A stretch of DNA of 64,000 bases from Flavobacterium lacus (GCF_003268815.1 NZ_QLSV01000001.1:124001-188000); one strand, 5' to 3'. Positions 44,521 through 54,357 are shown, counted from the first letter of the stretch. Translations and numbers: made by a program. Notes: generated by a model from the letters alone, not told the origin.

Positions 44521-44902
44521 ATGCCTGAATATCTGTACGAAAATGAAAGTTATAAAATAATTGGAATTTTATATGAAGTTCATAAAAATCTAGGAAAAGG
44601 GTTTTCTGAAATAGTTTACAAAGATGCATTAGAATATGAATTCAATAAAAATAATATTCCATTTGAAAGAGAAAAAGAATATAAAGTAAATTATAAAGAC
44701 ACAGTCTTAAAACACAAATTTTATGCTGATTTTGTGGTGTTTGATAAAATAATTTTAGAAATTAAATCTACTGATTCGTTTGTTAACAATCACTATGCTC
44801 AATGTCTAAACTATTTAAAAGTTTCAAAAAAATAAACTAGCTTTATTAGTAAACTTTAACCAAACATCAGTTGAATACAAAAGAATTATAAATTCCAAAT
44901 AA
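44521..44902 (+). pseudogene. GxxExxY family protein (PD-(D/E)XK-like), frameshifted near the 3' end
   Basis: The open frame stops at 44835 after 104 aa. It contains the name-giving GFSEIVY and the nuclease-like core YADFVVFDKIILEIKS (Asp and E-x-K). Family members continue with a C-terminal LLxNFG..xxEYKRI. Removing one A from the seven-A run at 44826-44832 restores that end (LALLVNFNQTSVEYKRIIN) up to a stop at 44902. So this is a recent frameshift, a sequencing slip, or slippage-dependent expression. The restored stop overlaps the right inverted arm. Function of the family is unknown. Confidence 0.8.
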
Positions 44903-44919
44903 ATCAGCGAATCAGCGGC
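44902..44919. repeat. Right arm flanking the GxxExxY gene
   Basis: AATCAGCGAATCAGCGGC, inverse of the left arm (17 of 18 bases), with matching A/T flanks. It lies 11 bp before the cca start codon. Confidence 0.85.
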
Positions 44920-44930
44920 TAAAATAAAAA

Positions 44931-46352
44931 ATGAATTACACACAAGCCCTACATAACCCCATCTTCAAAATTATCTCACAAGCAGCAAATGAACTTGGTG
45001 TTGAAAGCTACGTAATTGGTGGCTTTGTACGTGATTTTTTGCTAGAAAGAGATTTCAAAAAAGACATCGATATTGTAGCCATTGGAAGCGGAATCGAACT
45101 GGCTCTCAAAGTTTCAGAACTACTTCCCAACAAACCAAAAGTGCAGGTTTTTAAAAACTACGGCACCGCCATGCTTCGTTTTCAAGAAATTGATATCGAA
45201 TTTGTAGGTGCCCGAAAAGAAAGCTATCAATTTGAAAGTCGAAATCCGATTGTGGAAAATGGAACCTTGCAAGACGATCAAAACCGGCGTGATTTTACCA
45301 TCAATGCTTTGGCTTTTTCATTGAATGAAAAAAATTATGGCGATTTAATCGATCCTTTCAATGGAGTGGAAGATTTGGAAAATAAAATCATCAGAACACC
45401 TTTAGATGCTGACATCACTTTTTCGGATGATCCACTGCGAATGATGCGTGCCATTCGTTTTGCTTCGCAATTAAATTTTACGATTGAAGAAAAATCATTG
45501 ACTTCCATTTCTAAAAATTGTGAACGCATCAACATCATTTCCGGTGAACGAATTGTAGAGGAGTTAAACAAAATTTTAGCAACCGAAAAACCGTCAATAG
45601 GATTTATTTTAATGTATCAAACCGGATTATTGGATTTGATTTTACCGGAACTGACCGCTTTAAATCAAGTAGAAGAAATGGAAGGTCACACCCACAAAAA
45701 CAACTTTTATCACACCTTAGAAGTCGTCGATAACATTTGTCCCAATACCAAGGATGTTTGGTTGCGTTGGGCAGCGTTGTTGCATGATATCGGAAAAGCT
45801 CCCACCAAAAAGTTCAACAAAAAACAAGGTTGGACGTTTCACGGACACGAATTTTTAGGTGGAAAAATGGTCAAGAGAATCTTCGAGCGTTTACACATGC
45901 CACAAAATCATAAAATGAAATTCGTTTCCAAATTGGTGATGTTGAGTTCAAGACCGATTGTTCTTTCACAAGATTTAGTGACCGATTCTGCTGTGCGCCG
46001 TTTGCTATTTGATGCCGGCGAAGACATTGAAGATTTGATGATTTTATGCGAAGCTGACATTACCACTAAAAATCCCAATAAATTTAAAAAATACCATAAT
46101 AATTTCAAAATCGTTCGTCAAAAAATTGTGGAAGTGGAAGAACGCGACCATGTGCGAAATTTTCAACCACCCATTTCCGGGGAAGAGATTATGGCTATTT
46201 TCAATTTAAAACCTTCTCGTGAAATTGGGGTTTTGAAAGAGGCAATTAAAGAAGCGATTTTAGAAGGTGAAATCCCGAATGAATATGATGCAGCATACGC
46301 TTATATGCTGAAAAGAGCTGAAAAATTAGGATTGCAAATACTAAAAAATTAA
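44931..46352 (+). CDS. cca: CCA tRNA nucleotidyltransferase with HD domain
   Basis: A 473-aa enzyme. The class II nucleotidyltransferase head has [20 protein letters not shown] (GGxxRD and DxD metal motif), then [13 protein letters not shown] and [16 protein letters not shown]. The C-terminal half has an HD phosphohydrolase domain ([16 protein letters not shown]). It adds or repairs tRNA 3' CCA. The right repeat arm sits just before its start codon, so its own promoter region may be repeat-derived. Confidence 0.95.
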   Translation: MNYTQALHNPIFKIISQAANELGVESYVIGGFVRDFLLERDFKKDIDIVAIGSGIELALKVSELLPNKPKVQVFKNYGTAMLRFQEIDIEFVGARKESYQFESRNPIVENGTLQDDQNRRDFTINALAFSLNEKNYGDLIDPFNGVEDLENKIIRTPLDADITFSDDPLRMMRAIRFASQLNFTIEEKSLTSISKNCERINIISGERIVEELNKILATEKPSIGFILMYQTGLLDLILPELTALNQVEEMEGHTHKNNFYHTLEVVDNICPNTKDVWLRWAALLHDIGKAPTKKFNKKQGWTFHGHEFLGGKMVKRIFERLHMPQNHKMKFVSKLVMLSSRPIVLSQDLVTDSAVRRLLFDAGEDIEDLMILCEADITTKNPNKFKKYHNNFKIVRQKIVEVEERDHVRNFQPPISGEEIMAIFNLKPSREIGVLKEAIKEAILEGEIPNEYDAAYAYMLKRAEKLGLQILKN

Positions 46353-46424
46353 CTATAAGATTAACTTTTGTTTATAAAAGCCAATCAGCAAAAGTGCTGT
46401 AATTTTGCATTAAGTTTATAAAAC

Positions 46425-47444
46425 ATGAAAACGAACAAACCCGTTATAATTTGGCTTCTTTCCGGCTGTGTCTTATTGTTTATTATGGTGATGGTGGGTG
46501 GTATCACTCGCCTTACCAACTCCGGACTTTCGATGACCGATTGGCATTTGGTGACCGATACTTTTCCTCCCACATCCGACCAAGCGTGGAATGAAGCATT
46601 TGAAGAATACAAGAAATTTCCCGAATACCAAAAAATCAATATTCATAATGATTTTACCATGGATGATTACAAATTCATTTATTTCTGGGAATGGTTTCAC
46701 CGCTTCATCGGAAGAATTATTGGTATTGTTTTCATCATTCCATTTGTATATTTTTTGATTAAGAAAAAATTAGACGCTTCAACTATAAAAAAATGTATCA
46801 TCCTTCTATTGATGGGTGGATTTCAAGGTTTTTTAGGATGGTTTATGGTCAAAAGCGGTTTAATTGACAATCCCGATGTGAGTCATTATCGTTTGGCTTT
46901 GCACTTAACTTTTGCATTCATCACGTTTGCTTATACACTTTGGGTGGCGTTGGATTTAATTTATCCCAACAAAATTGAAGTGATTTTACCGTTGCGAAAA
47001 TTAGCTCGAATTGCGATGGTGGTTTTAATCATTCAAATCATTTATGGTGGATTTGTCGCCGGATTAAACGCCGGATTAATTCACAATCACTGGCCGTTGA
47101 TGAGTGAAGGAAAAGTGATTCATGAAACCGTTTGGATTGAACAACCAACCATAGTAAAAAATTTAACCGAAGGAAAAAGTGGTGTGCAATTCGTTCATCG
47201 AACGTTAGCCTATGTAGTCGTTGGTTTGATGATTTTATTGTTTATAAGAAGTAAAAAATATACGCTTTCAGCACTTCAATCAAAATCAGTTAAAACATTG
47301 GTTTTATTTGTATTTATTCAATTTATTTTGGGTATTTTTACGCTTTTATTTCATGTACCGCTTTGGCTGGGATTAGCTCATCAATTGATGGCTTTTTTAT
47401 TACTAAGTGCCATGACATTTACTTTGCATCGCTTTAGTAAATAA
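46425..47444 (+). CDS. ctaA: Heme A synthase, COX15/CtaA family
   Basis: A 339-aa membrane protein with eight predicted helices. The opening VMVGGITRLTNSGLSMTDWH is the COX15 signature. Likely heme-ligand histidines occur in WEWFHRFIGR, HYRLALHLTFAF, QFVHRTLAY and LAHQLMAF. It oxidises heme O to heme A for aa3-type oxidase, so the organism should have a heme-A oxidase in addition to cbb3. A TAATTTTG box at about 46399 is a possible promoter. Confidence 0.94.
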   Translation: MKTNKPVIIWLLSGCVLLFIMVMVGGITRLTNSGLSMTDWHLVTDTFPPTSDQAWNEAFEEYKKFPEYQKINIHNDFTMDDYKFIYFWEWFHRFIGRIIGIVFIIPFVYFLIKKKLDASTIKKCIILLLMGGFQGFLGWFMVKSGLIDNPDVSHYRLALHLTFAFITFAYTLWVALDLIYPNKIEVILPLRKLARIAMVVLIIQIIYGGFVAGLNAGLIHNHWPLMSEGKVIHETVWIEQPTIVKNLTEGKSGVQFVHRTLAYVVVGLMILLFIRSKKYTLSALQSKSVKTLVLFVFIQFILGIFTLLFHVPLWLGLAHQLMAFLLLSAMTFTLHRFSK

Positions 47445-47487
47445 ATTTCAGACTATATTGTCGCATTTTTTTGTTAGAATACATTAC

Positions 47488-48258
47488 ATGTCTAAACTCG
47501 CCGCTCAGGATAAATTTTTAGATTTATCCGATTATGGTAGAACGTTCGGAAGAATTTTTGCTTTACAATTAAAAAACACACGCTTTACACCGATCCATGT
47601 GACGCTACTTTTTGGCATCAGTGGATTAATTGCGATGTATTGCATCCTTTATCAACATTATGTTTGGGCTGCTTTTTTCATTATTCTTAAATCGATTATT
47701 GATGCGGCCGATGGTGAATTGGCTCGACTGAAAAAAACGCCTTCCTATTCAGGCAGGTATTTGGATAGTATATTTGATATTTTCCTGAATTTTGGTTTTT
47801 TAATGGTCATTTGCTATGTTTCATCCACCTCTTTGTGGTTTACGATTGTAGCTTTTTGGGCTATTCAGTTGCAAGGAACATTATACAATTATTACTATGT
47901 CATCTTACGAACAAAATCGGTGGGTGGTGATTCGACCAGTAAAATTTTTGAATACAAAACACCCAAAGCGTTGCCGGGAGAAAGTCAGGAATTAGTGAAC
48001 ATTCTTTTTAAAATTTATACTGTTGTTTATGGACAATTTGACGAAATTATTCACTTTTTAGATGCGGATGCCTACAAAGTAAAAACCTTTCCAAACTGGT
48101 TTATGACCTTACTTTCTGCTTATGGATTAGGTTTTCAATTGTTAATTATTGCCATTATGCTTCCACTGGGTTGGATAGAATGGATTGTACCTTTTTTTGT
48201 AATCTATTCGATTTTGTTATTTGTGTTGATTGGAATTAGAAAAATATGGATTCATTAA
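47488..48258 (+). CDS. CDP-alcohol phosphatidyltransferase family protein
   Basis: 256 aa from ATG (MSKLAAQDKFLDLSDYGR); the longer frame begins at a TTG and is not needed. The signature D-x2-D-G-x2-A-R-x8-G-x3-D-x3-D is complete in DAADGELARLKKTP...SGRYLDSIFD. About six membrane helices. It transfers a phospho-alcohol from a CDP-linked donor to an acceptor (phospholipid or related). The specific product cannot be told. It ends at a terminator shared with the convergent gene. Confidence 0.88.
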   Translation: MSKLAAQDKFLDLSDYGRTFGRIFALQLKNTRFTPIHVTLLFGISGLIAMYCILYQHYVWAAFFIILKSIIDAADGELARLKKTPSYSGRYLDSIFDIFLNFGFLMVICYVSSTSLWFTIVAFWAIQLQGTLYNYYYVILRTKSVGGDSTSKIFEYKTPKALPGESQELVNILFKIYTVVYGQFDEIIHFLDADAYKVKTFPNWFMTLLSAYGLGFQLLIIAIMLPLGWIEWIVPFFVIYSILLFVLIGIRKIWIH

Positions 48259-48292
48259 AAAAGCCTTTCCAAAAATGAAAAGGCTCTATAAA
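48257..48292 (+). terminator. Terminator between convergent genes
   Basis: Stem AGCCTTT/AAAGGCT after an A-rich stretch, followed by an A/T tract. Confidence 0.7.
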
Positions 48293-48311
48293 TTATTGCT
48301 GAAATCCTGCT

Positions 48312-50021
48312 TTAAAACGCCGTATTAATCGAAAGCGTAAAACCGGTACTTTCCGGAACAAAACGACAAACGCCACCCACACACACTAAACCACCACGTT
48401 GACGACCATAATTCATGGCAATACGCGTTGAATTGATTCGGTAGGCTCCACCAAAATTGTAGTAATGTTTTTGTTTAGATGTGTCATCATTTCCATAATT
48501 GATAATATCCCAAACATAGAAAGAATATTTATCATTTAAGTTCAGTTCAACCGTTCCTCCTGCCCAATTTTTAAAATCGGTGTCTGCCCATAAATGTTCT
48601 GCTTCAAAACGGATGGACTTGTTGGATTCAAAGTTATAAACGGCTTCTGCTGTAACGATATTCGTTCGAACATCCGAACTTCCATCTTCTACCCAAGGCT
48701 TGTTGTAATATTGATTGATGTAGTAAAATCCCGTTCGCCAATTTTCAGACAATTGTTTTTTAACTTCTAAATTATAATCGGAAAAATATTTTGTTCCTAC
48801 TCCAAAAAAGTTTGTTTCATAATCAGCCGGAGTTAATCGATATTGGCCTGGTAAATTATACCACGATGCCATATTTAAAGCTACTTTCGTTCCATATTTG
48901 CCGCCTATTTTTGTGTCTTTGGCAAACTCATAAAAAATATCAATTTGACCACCGGTTTCTCCTACTTTTAAAATTCGTGGGTCTTTGAAATCAAAACCAA
49001 CTTGAGCTTGATAAACATAAATATTGGCTAAATTAGAATGGTGTTGTTTGGTGAGTGCCGGTGTAAAATTCAAAACTTTATCATTAAAATTTAAACTGGT
49101 ATTTTCACCGGATACGGTTGGAACTCTTTCGGATAAAAAAGTCATATTTTCGGTTCTGCGTAAGGTAGCATCGATACCCAGACCTTGTTTAGAATAACCC
49201 AAATTTAAACTAACCGCATTACCATCTCTGATTAAATCTTCATCCAATGTGTTACTAATTCGGTTTAAAACGGCATCTTTGGATTTGTAATTGTATTCAA
49301 AATTTGAATAAAATGAATTTATAGAATAATTGACTCTTCCGGAAATTCCATGTGTAATTTCATCAAAATTTGGATTTTCAATGGATAAATCAATGGCTTC
49401 ATCCCTCCCTACATAACTCAATCCAAACGACAAATCTGATTTATCCAATTTTAATAATTGTGCTAATTGAAAATCGGAATCAAATCCATATATGCCTCCG
49501 TTAGATACATCAAAACCGGTACGTTGCTGTCCGTACAAAGCAGTCAATCGAACATTATCAGAAGGGCGGTAAATTATTCTTCCGCCACGTAAAGCCGTAT
49601 TAATTCCCAATGGTCTGTCCTCCCAAGCACGAAGCAACATTCCACTACCAAATTGTTCATAGAAATAACCTGCCGTTAGGTCAAATTTATTGGTTTTGTA
49701 GTTGATGAAATAAGTAGCAACGTTGGTTCCTTCAAACTCAGGATTATAATTTAATAGCGCATTTTTTTCATACGCTTCCACTTGAACACCGGCTGTCCAA
49801 CCTTTGATTTGATAATTTAAAAACAAATAACTATTGGAACGAAGTGGATCTTCCGGTTGAATGATTCCGCGACCTTTGTCATTCAAATACCATTGCGAGA
49901 TAGATTCAAATCCACCAAAAACTCTCCCGTAATCTTTTTTAACTTCGGTAGAATCTACTTGAGCAAAGGTTAAAACGGAACAGCCTAAAAAAGCTGTTAG
50001 GACTATATTTTTAAATTGCAT
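48312..50021 (-). CDS. DUF6029 family outer-membrane protein
   Basis: A 569-aa exported protein (signal peptide ending TFAQ). The body is rich in amphipathic strands ending in aromatic residues, and it finishes with STGFTLSINTAF, a terminal aromatic as in outer-membrane barrels. It matches the Bacteroidota DUF6029 family by overall pattern (GFESISQWYLNDKGRG start). It directly follows the TlpA-like gene with one base between, so the two are co-expressed. Role unknown. Confidence 0.82.
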   Translation of the reverse strand: MQFKNIVLTAFLGCSVLTFAQVDSTEVKKDYGRVFGGFESISQWYLNDKGRGIIQPEDPLRSNSYLFLNYQIKGWTAGVQVEAYEKNALLNYNPEFEGTNVATYFINYKTNKFDLTAGYFYEQFGSGMLLRAWEDRPLGINTALRGGRIIYRPSDNVRLTALYGQQRTGFDVSNGGIYGFDSDFQLAQLLKLDKSDLSFGLSYVGRDEAIDLSIENPNFDEITHGISGRVNYSINSFYSNFEYNYKSKDAVLNRISNTLDEDLIRDGNAVSLNLGYSKQGLGIDATLRRTENMTFLSERVPTVSGENTSLNFNDKVLNFTPALTKQHHSNLANIYVYQAQVGFDFKDPRILKVGETGGQIDIFYEFAKDTKIGGKYGTKVALNMASWYNLPGQYRLTPADYETNFFGVGTKYFSDYNLEVKKQLSENWRTGFYYINQYYNKPWVEDGSSDVRTNIVTAEAVYNFESNKSIRFEAEHLWADTDFKNWAGGTVELNLNDKYSFYVWDIINYGNDDTSKQKHYYNFGGAYRINSTRIAMNYGRQRGGLVCVGGVCRFVPESTGFTLSINTAF

Positions 50022-50022
50022 T

Positions 50023-50502
50023 TTAAAGTTGTTTCAATTTGTTAAACAACTCTTTTTCTGCACCTTGACTATATCCATTATGTACATACACAATCTTTTG
50101 ATTTTTCACAACCACCGTATAAGGAACATTGGCAATAGACAAAGCTCGTTTTAAATCTTGATTGGTATCTAACAAAACGGTGTAAGGCCAATTCTTTCCA
50201 TTTAAAAGTGGTTTGACTCTTTTTTGTGTTCGCGTGTCATCTATCGAAACAGCAACAACTTCCATATTCACTTCCTTGATCCACTCGGCATAATTTTCTT
50301 TAATGGCATCGAGTTCATTTAAACAAGGGGCACACCAAGTTGCCCAAAACGTGAAGACATATAATTTATCTTTTTCATTAAAATCAGTTTTAACATTAAA
50401 TGGTTTGTTGTCGTTTGATTTTAAAGAAACATTAGGCATTTGTTTTTGAGCATGAAGGGAAAAGCTTGAAATAAAAAGTAGGATAAAAAAAATATTTTTC
50501 AT
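50023..50502 (-). CDS. TlpA-family thioredoxin-like disulfide reductase
   Basis: A 159-aa exported protein (signal peptide ending LHAQ) with an intact active site FWATWCAPCLNEL. The usual TlpA beta/alpha pattern follows, with VPYTVVVKNQKIVYVHNG and the cis-Pro loop VPYT. It reduces disulfides outside the cytoplasmic membrane. Its partner is probably the outer-membrane DUF6029 protein encoded directly downstream. Confidence 0.9.
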   Translation of the reverse strand: MKNIFFILLFISSFSLHAQKQMPNVSLKSNDNKPFNVKTDFNEKDKLYVFTFWATWCAPCLNELDAIKENYAEWIKEVNMEVVAVSIDDTRTQKRVKPLLNGKNWPYTVLLDTNQDLKRALSIANVPYTVVVKNQKIVYVHNGYSQGAEKELFNKLKQL

Positions 50503-50654
50503 TGTAAATGTGGTTTGAAAAAAGTAGTTAGGTTAGTATTTGTTTGTTTTACGAATTTAGGACAATATTAAAAAAATACTTTCAATTTAAGTTTATTAGT
50601 TAATAAAATGTTTAAAAAAATTTAATGAAATGTGAATTCTTTTAAAAAAAAGTA

Positions 50655-50662
50655 TATTTTTG
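50655..50662 (+). promoter_or_regulatory. -7 box TATTTTTG of the Omp28/T9SS gene
   Basis: TAnnTTTG match about 74 bp upstream of the ATG, giving a long leader that contains a direct repeat. Confidence 0.5.
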
Positions 50663-50688
50663 GAGATTATTAAACTATAGCTAAACTA

Positions 50689-50734
50689 TTAATTAACAAA
50701 CCACTAAACAATTTTAATTAACAAACCACTAAAC
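50689..50734. repeat. 21-bp direct repeat in the leader, 25-bp period
   Basis: The 21-base unit (TTAATTAACAAACC...ACTAAAC) occurs at 50689-50709 and 50714-50734. The second copy ends one base before the ATG, so the translation-initiation region has been duplicated. Confidence 0.9.
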
Positions 50735-50735
50735 C

Positions 50736-52451
50736 ATGAAAAAAACATTACTTTCAGCACTTTTGCTGACATTTGGTTATGCTAGTAGCCAGACTTTCGT
50801 TAATACCACACCTGAAAACAAAAAAGTTATCTTAGAGGAATTTACAGGTGTAAATTGTGTTTTTTGTCCTCAAGGCCATGTAATTGCCAACAATATTAAA
50901 AATGCCAATCCTGCTAATGTATTTTTGATTAACATTCATACTGGAAATTTTGCTACACCAAGTGCAGGACAACCTGATTTTAGAACACCTTTTGGAACTG
51001 CAATTGCAAGTCAATCCGGATTAACCGGTTACCCGGCGGGGACAGTAAATCGCTCTGTATTTACCGGTTTGTCTCAAGGAGTTGCTGGAACAACTGCTAT
51101 GAACAGAGGAAGCTGGTCTAATGCTTCAAATCAAACTTTGAATCAAAGTTCATATGTTAACGTTGGTGTTCAGGGTGTGATTGATGCTCAAACTAGACAG
51201 TTAACAGTAACTGTAGAAGTTTACTATACAGGAAATAGTCCTGTTAGTACTAACAAACTAAATATTGCCCTTTTACAAAACAATACTTTTGGACCACAAA
51301 CAGGCGGTAACATGGGGAATAATTACAACCACATGCACCGTTTAGTGCACATGATCACCGGTCAATGGGGTACTGATATTACTACCACTTCAGCAGGCTC
51401 TTTTTATACGCAAACATTTAATTATACGATACCGGCTGCTTATAATAACATACCTGCAGAAATTGGTGAAATGGAATTTGTTGCATTTGTGACAGAGACA
51501 CAACAACGAATTATTAGTGGTAATGGTGCAAAACCAACTTTTACCGGTTTAGCTGCTAATGATGTAAAGTTAAAAAGTATCGAAGGAATTAGTTCACAGT
51601 GTTTAACATCATTAAGTCCAAAAGTGACTATTCAAAACATGAGTCAAACTGCTTTGACAAGTTTACCGATCGAATATAGCATTAACTCGGGAGAAATTTC
51701 TACTTTCAATTGGACAGGTAATCTTGCTCCGTTAACTAGTACTGTAGTTCAATTACCAGCTTATAATTATTCGTTAAATCCGACCAACACTCTAAATGTA
51801 AGCATCCCGAATGATGACAATAATGCCGACAATAGCGGTAGTACAAACTTCAATAAAGCCATTGAAACAGACCAAACAAACATCACAATAAAAATCACAA
51901 CAGATGCGTATGGTACAGAGACAACGTGGAATTTAAAAAATGCTGCTGGGGTCAATGTAGCCCAAGGAGGTCCTTATACAGATGCTGCTGCGGCTGGTGC
52001 ATACCCCCAGCCAGATGTTAACGTAACTTTGCCAAATGATTGTTACACTTTTACAATAAACGATTCTTTTGGAGATGGGATAAATAGTGCTGCATACGGT
52101 TTTGGTGGATATCAAATTTTAGCAAACGGTGTTTTAATTCCAGGTATGAATGGTGGTGTCTTTGGAAGTTCGGATACAAGAAAGTTTGGTGTTAATAACA
52201 ATTTGAGTATCGATAATTTCAATGCTTCACTAATTAAATTTTATCCAAATCCAACCAATGGATTGGTAACTGTTTCATTACCTGAATCGGCTACAATTAC
52301 GTTAACAGATTTAAGCGGAAAACAAGTTTTAATTAGCCAAGTAGAATCGGGCGAATCAGAGCTAAACTTAGGCTCACTTTCAAGTGGATTATATTTAATC
52401 AATTTCTCTGGTGACAATTTCTCCAAAACAGATAAAATCATTATTAGATAA
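50736..52451 (+). CDS. Omp28-related secreted protein with T9SS sorting domain
   Basis: A 571-aa exported protein. The N-terminal domain (VILEEFTGVNCVFCPQGH) is the Omp28 thioredoxin-like fold with CxxC. The middle contains beta-rich repeats and a stretch LPNDCYTFTINDSFGDGINSA seen in Bacteroidota adhesin-like domains. The C-terminus (KFYPNPTNGLVTVSLP to FSKTDKIIIR) is a type A T9SS signal, so the protein is exported to the surface. Exact role unknown. First of three related secreted-protein genes in a row. Confidence 0.87.
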   Translation: MKKTLLSALLLTFGYASSQTFVNTTPENKKVILEEFTGVNCVFCPQGHVIANNIKNANPANVFLINIHTGNFATPSAGQPDFRTPFGTAIASQSGLTGYPAGTVNRSVFTGLSQGVAGTTAMNRGSWSNASNQTLNQSSYVNVGVQGVIDAQTRQLTVTVEVYYTGNSPVSTNKLNIALLQNNTFGPQTGGNMGNNYNHMHRLVHMITGQWGTDITTTSAGSFYTQTFNYTIPAAYNNIPAEIGEMEFVAFVTETQQRIISGNGAKPTFTGLAANDVKLKSIEGISSQCLTSLSPKVTIQNMSQTALTSLPIEYSINSGEISTFNWTGNLAPLTSTVVQLPAYNYSLNPTNTLNVSIPNDDNNADNSGSTNFNKAIETDQTNITIKITTDAYGTETTWNLKNAAGVNVAQGGPYTDAAAAGAYPQPDVNVTLPNDCYTFTINDSFGDGINSAAYGFGGYQILANGVLIPGMNGGVFGSSDTRKFGVNNNLSIDNFNASLIKFYPNPTNGLVTVSLPESATITLTDLSGKQVLISQVESGESELNLGSLSSGLYLINFSGDNFSKTDKIIIR

Positions 52452-52458
52452 ATTAAAT

Positions 52459-52490
52459 AAGGGTGTTGAAAATACATTTAACACCCTTAT
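52459..52490 (+). terminator. Terminator of the Omp28/T9SS gene
   Basis: Perfect 10-bp stem TAAGGGTGTT/AACACCCTTA with a 12-nt loop. The T-run is poor, so efficiency is uncertain. Confidence 0.65.
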
Positions 52491-52513
52491 TCCTAAAAAT
52501 CTATTTTTTTTAT

Positions 52514-52521
52514 TAGATTTG
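52514..52521 (+). promoter_or_regulatory. -7 box TAGATTTG
   Basis: TAnnTTTG match 20 bp before the ATG at 52542. Confidence 0.5.
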
Positions 52522-52541
52522 TAACTACTAAAACTTCAAAA

Positions 52542-53249
52542 ATGAAAAAAATCACATTATCCATTTTATTTTCTTTGGTGTTTTTCAATGCATTTTCTCA
52601 ATTTATTTTTAGAAAATCAGACGGAACAGCCATCACTAACGGAACAATTTTAACGTATGGTCCGGGAAATAACTACCTTAACTTTAGAGTACAAAATACA
52701 AGTAATCAAGACCTTGATGTCAAAATAAAATGTACCAATCTAATTAACACAACAGGAACTCAGTTTGAGCTTTGTTATGGAGGATCGTGTTATGACAGTG
52801 TTTCTTTAAATGGCGTATATCCTGACTATGAAAACATTTTGGCTCCTGGTCAAAGTAATCCTTCTCAAGGAGATCATTTTGTTAATTTCAATGTAGGAAA
52901 TGGACAAATAATGGAATTACACTTTTCCGTTTATGCACTTGGTTTTGAAAACGATGCAATCAATTTTATTTATCGTTTTGACCCGCTATTAAGTCTCAAC
53001 TCGTTTGAAAATTTATCATCTATTGGTATAAATATTGAAAACACAACGATTAGCGGTGATTTCAAATTCAATACAACGCAAAACGGAAACCTTTCGATTT
53101 TTAATTTAAATGGCCAGTTGATTAATGAGTATAAATTTACAGAAGGTGCTCACAACGTTAACTTAACGTCATTGAGTTCAGCTGTTTACATTGCTAATTT
53201 TATAACAACTGATGGGAAAACTTCCTCAATTAAAATAATAAAAAACTAA
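52542..53249 (+). CDS. Small secreted protein with T9SS-like sorting domain
   Basis: A 235-aa exported protein (signal peptide ending AFSQ). The first ~125 residues form a beta-sandwich-like domain with a Cys pair (FELCYGGSCYDS). The C-terminal ~80 residues (GDFKFNTTQNGNLSIFNLNGQL to SSIKIIKN) have the T9SS type A pattern. Four bp separate it from the Omp28 lipoprotein gene, which suggests one transcript. Function unknown. Confidence 0.78.
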   Translation: MKKITLSILFSLVFFNAFSQFIFRKSDGTAITNGTILTYGPGNNYLNFRVQNTSNQDLDVKIKCTNLINTTGTQFELCYGGSCYDSVSLNGVYPDYENILAPGQSNPSQGDHFVNFNVGNGQIMELHFSVYALGFENDAINFIYRFDPLLSLNSFENLSSIGINIENTTISGDFKFNTTQNGNLSIFNLNGQLINEYKFTEGAHNVNLTSLSSAVYIANFITTDGKTSSIKIIKN

Positions 53250-53253
53250 ATCA

Positions 53254-54306
53254 ATGAATAAATTTGGTTTAATAGGTTTTTTCGTTGCTCTTTTCTGCTG
53301 CTTTTCTTGCAGTAACGAGTACAAAATTTTAGAACCCGTAGAATCAATCAGTTTAACAGCTGATAGTTCTGTTAAAGTGATTGGAGAAACAATTGTATTT
53401 TCGGTCACTACTAATTCTGGAACTAATATAACCGAAGAAGCTACAATTTTTGTAAATAATACGCTTATTGACGGTAATACTTTTACAGGTTCCGAAACGG
53501 GTGATTTAATGATAAAAGCAGAATACCTAGGAGTTGAATCTGCTCCCATCACGATACGATTTCATGATGGCTCAGAGACTAATTTTATCAAACGTGTTTT
53601 AATAGAAGATTATACCGGAACATGGTGTGGTAATTGTCCAAGAGTGAATCATGCTGTAGAATTGGCTTATGCACAAACTGATAAAATTGTGACAGTTGGC
53701 ATACATCGTTCAAGCTCAAATCCGGCCGATGCTAACTATGATCCCTTTAATTTCGACACATCTGAACTAGAAGCAATTGTTAACATTTCCGGATATCCGA
53801 GGGCACTTTTAAATAGAATGACGCGATGGACACCTTTGGAACAGAATAACATCACACAAGTGATCAACCTAACACAAGGTGAAAATCCAAAATTAGGCTT
53901 AGCGATGACTACTTCAATTGATGGTTCTACACTCAATCTGGAAACCAATGTAAAATTTAGTAAAAACTTTTCAAATATTAAACTTGTAATTTATGTTTTG
54001 GAAAATGGTTTAATTTATGACCAAGTTAATTACACTAATTTTTACACAGGTCCGGGTACGATTTCAAATTTTCAGCACAACCATGTACTCAGAGCTTGTT
54101 TAACGCCTCTTTTGGGTGAATCAATTGCAAATAGTAACTCCGGTCTTGGTCAAACCTATACCAAAACTATTTCTGTTCCTGTTCCAAGTAATATTGCGAA
54201 CTTAAACAATATCGAGTTTGTTGCTTTTATAGTTGATGAAAATAATAAAAGTATTAATGTGAGAAAAGCGGGCGTGGGAGAGAATCAAGATTTTGAAGAG
54301 CTTTAA
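53254..54306 (+). CDS. Omp28-related lipoprotein
   Basis: A 350-aa lipoprotein (signal peptide ending CFSC). An Ig-like domain (VESISLTADSSVKVIGETIVFSV) precedes an Omp28 domain with thioredoxin-type motif YTGTWCGNCPRVNH. It lacks the T9SS tail of the first Omp28 gene in this cluster. The same enzyme-like fold is therefore delivered both as a lipoprotein and as a T9SS cargo. Possible redox or metal-linked surface role, inferred only from the CxxC. Confidence 0.83.
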   Translation: MNKFGLIGFFVALFCCFSCSNEYKILEPVESISLTADSSVKVIGETIVFSVTTNSGTNITEEATIFVNNTLIDGNTFTGSETGDLMIKAEYLGVESAPITIRFHDGSETNFIKRVLIEDYTGTWCGNCPRVNHAVELAYAQTDKIVTVGIHRSSSNPADANYDPFNFDTSELEAIVNISGYPRALLNRMTRWTPLEQNNITQVINLTQGENPKLGLAMTTSIDGSTLNLETNVKFSKNFSNIKLVIYVLENGLIYDQVNYTNFYTGPGTISNFQHNHVLRACLTPLLGESIANSNSGLGQTYTKTISVPVPSNIANLNNIEFVAFIVDENNKSINVRKAGVGENQDFEEL

Positions 54307-54325
54307 AAACATATATGCAACATAC

Positions 54326-54357
54326 AAAGACTGCTAATTTTGGCAGTCTTTTTTTAT
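54326..54357 (+). terminator. Terminator of the Omp28 lipoprotein gene
   Basis: Stem AAGACTGC/GCAGTCTT followed by seven T; it overlaps the stop codon region of the convergent response regulator. Confidence 0.88.
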
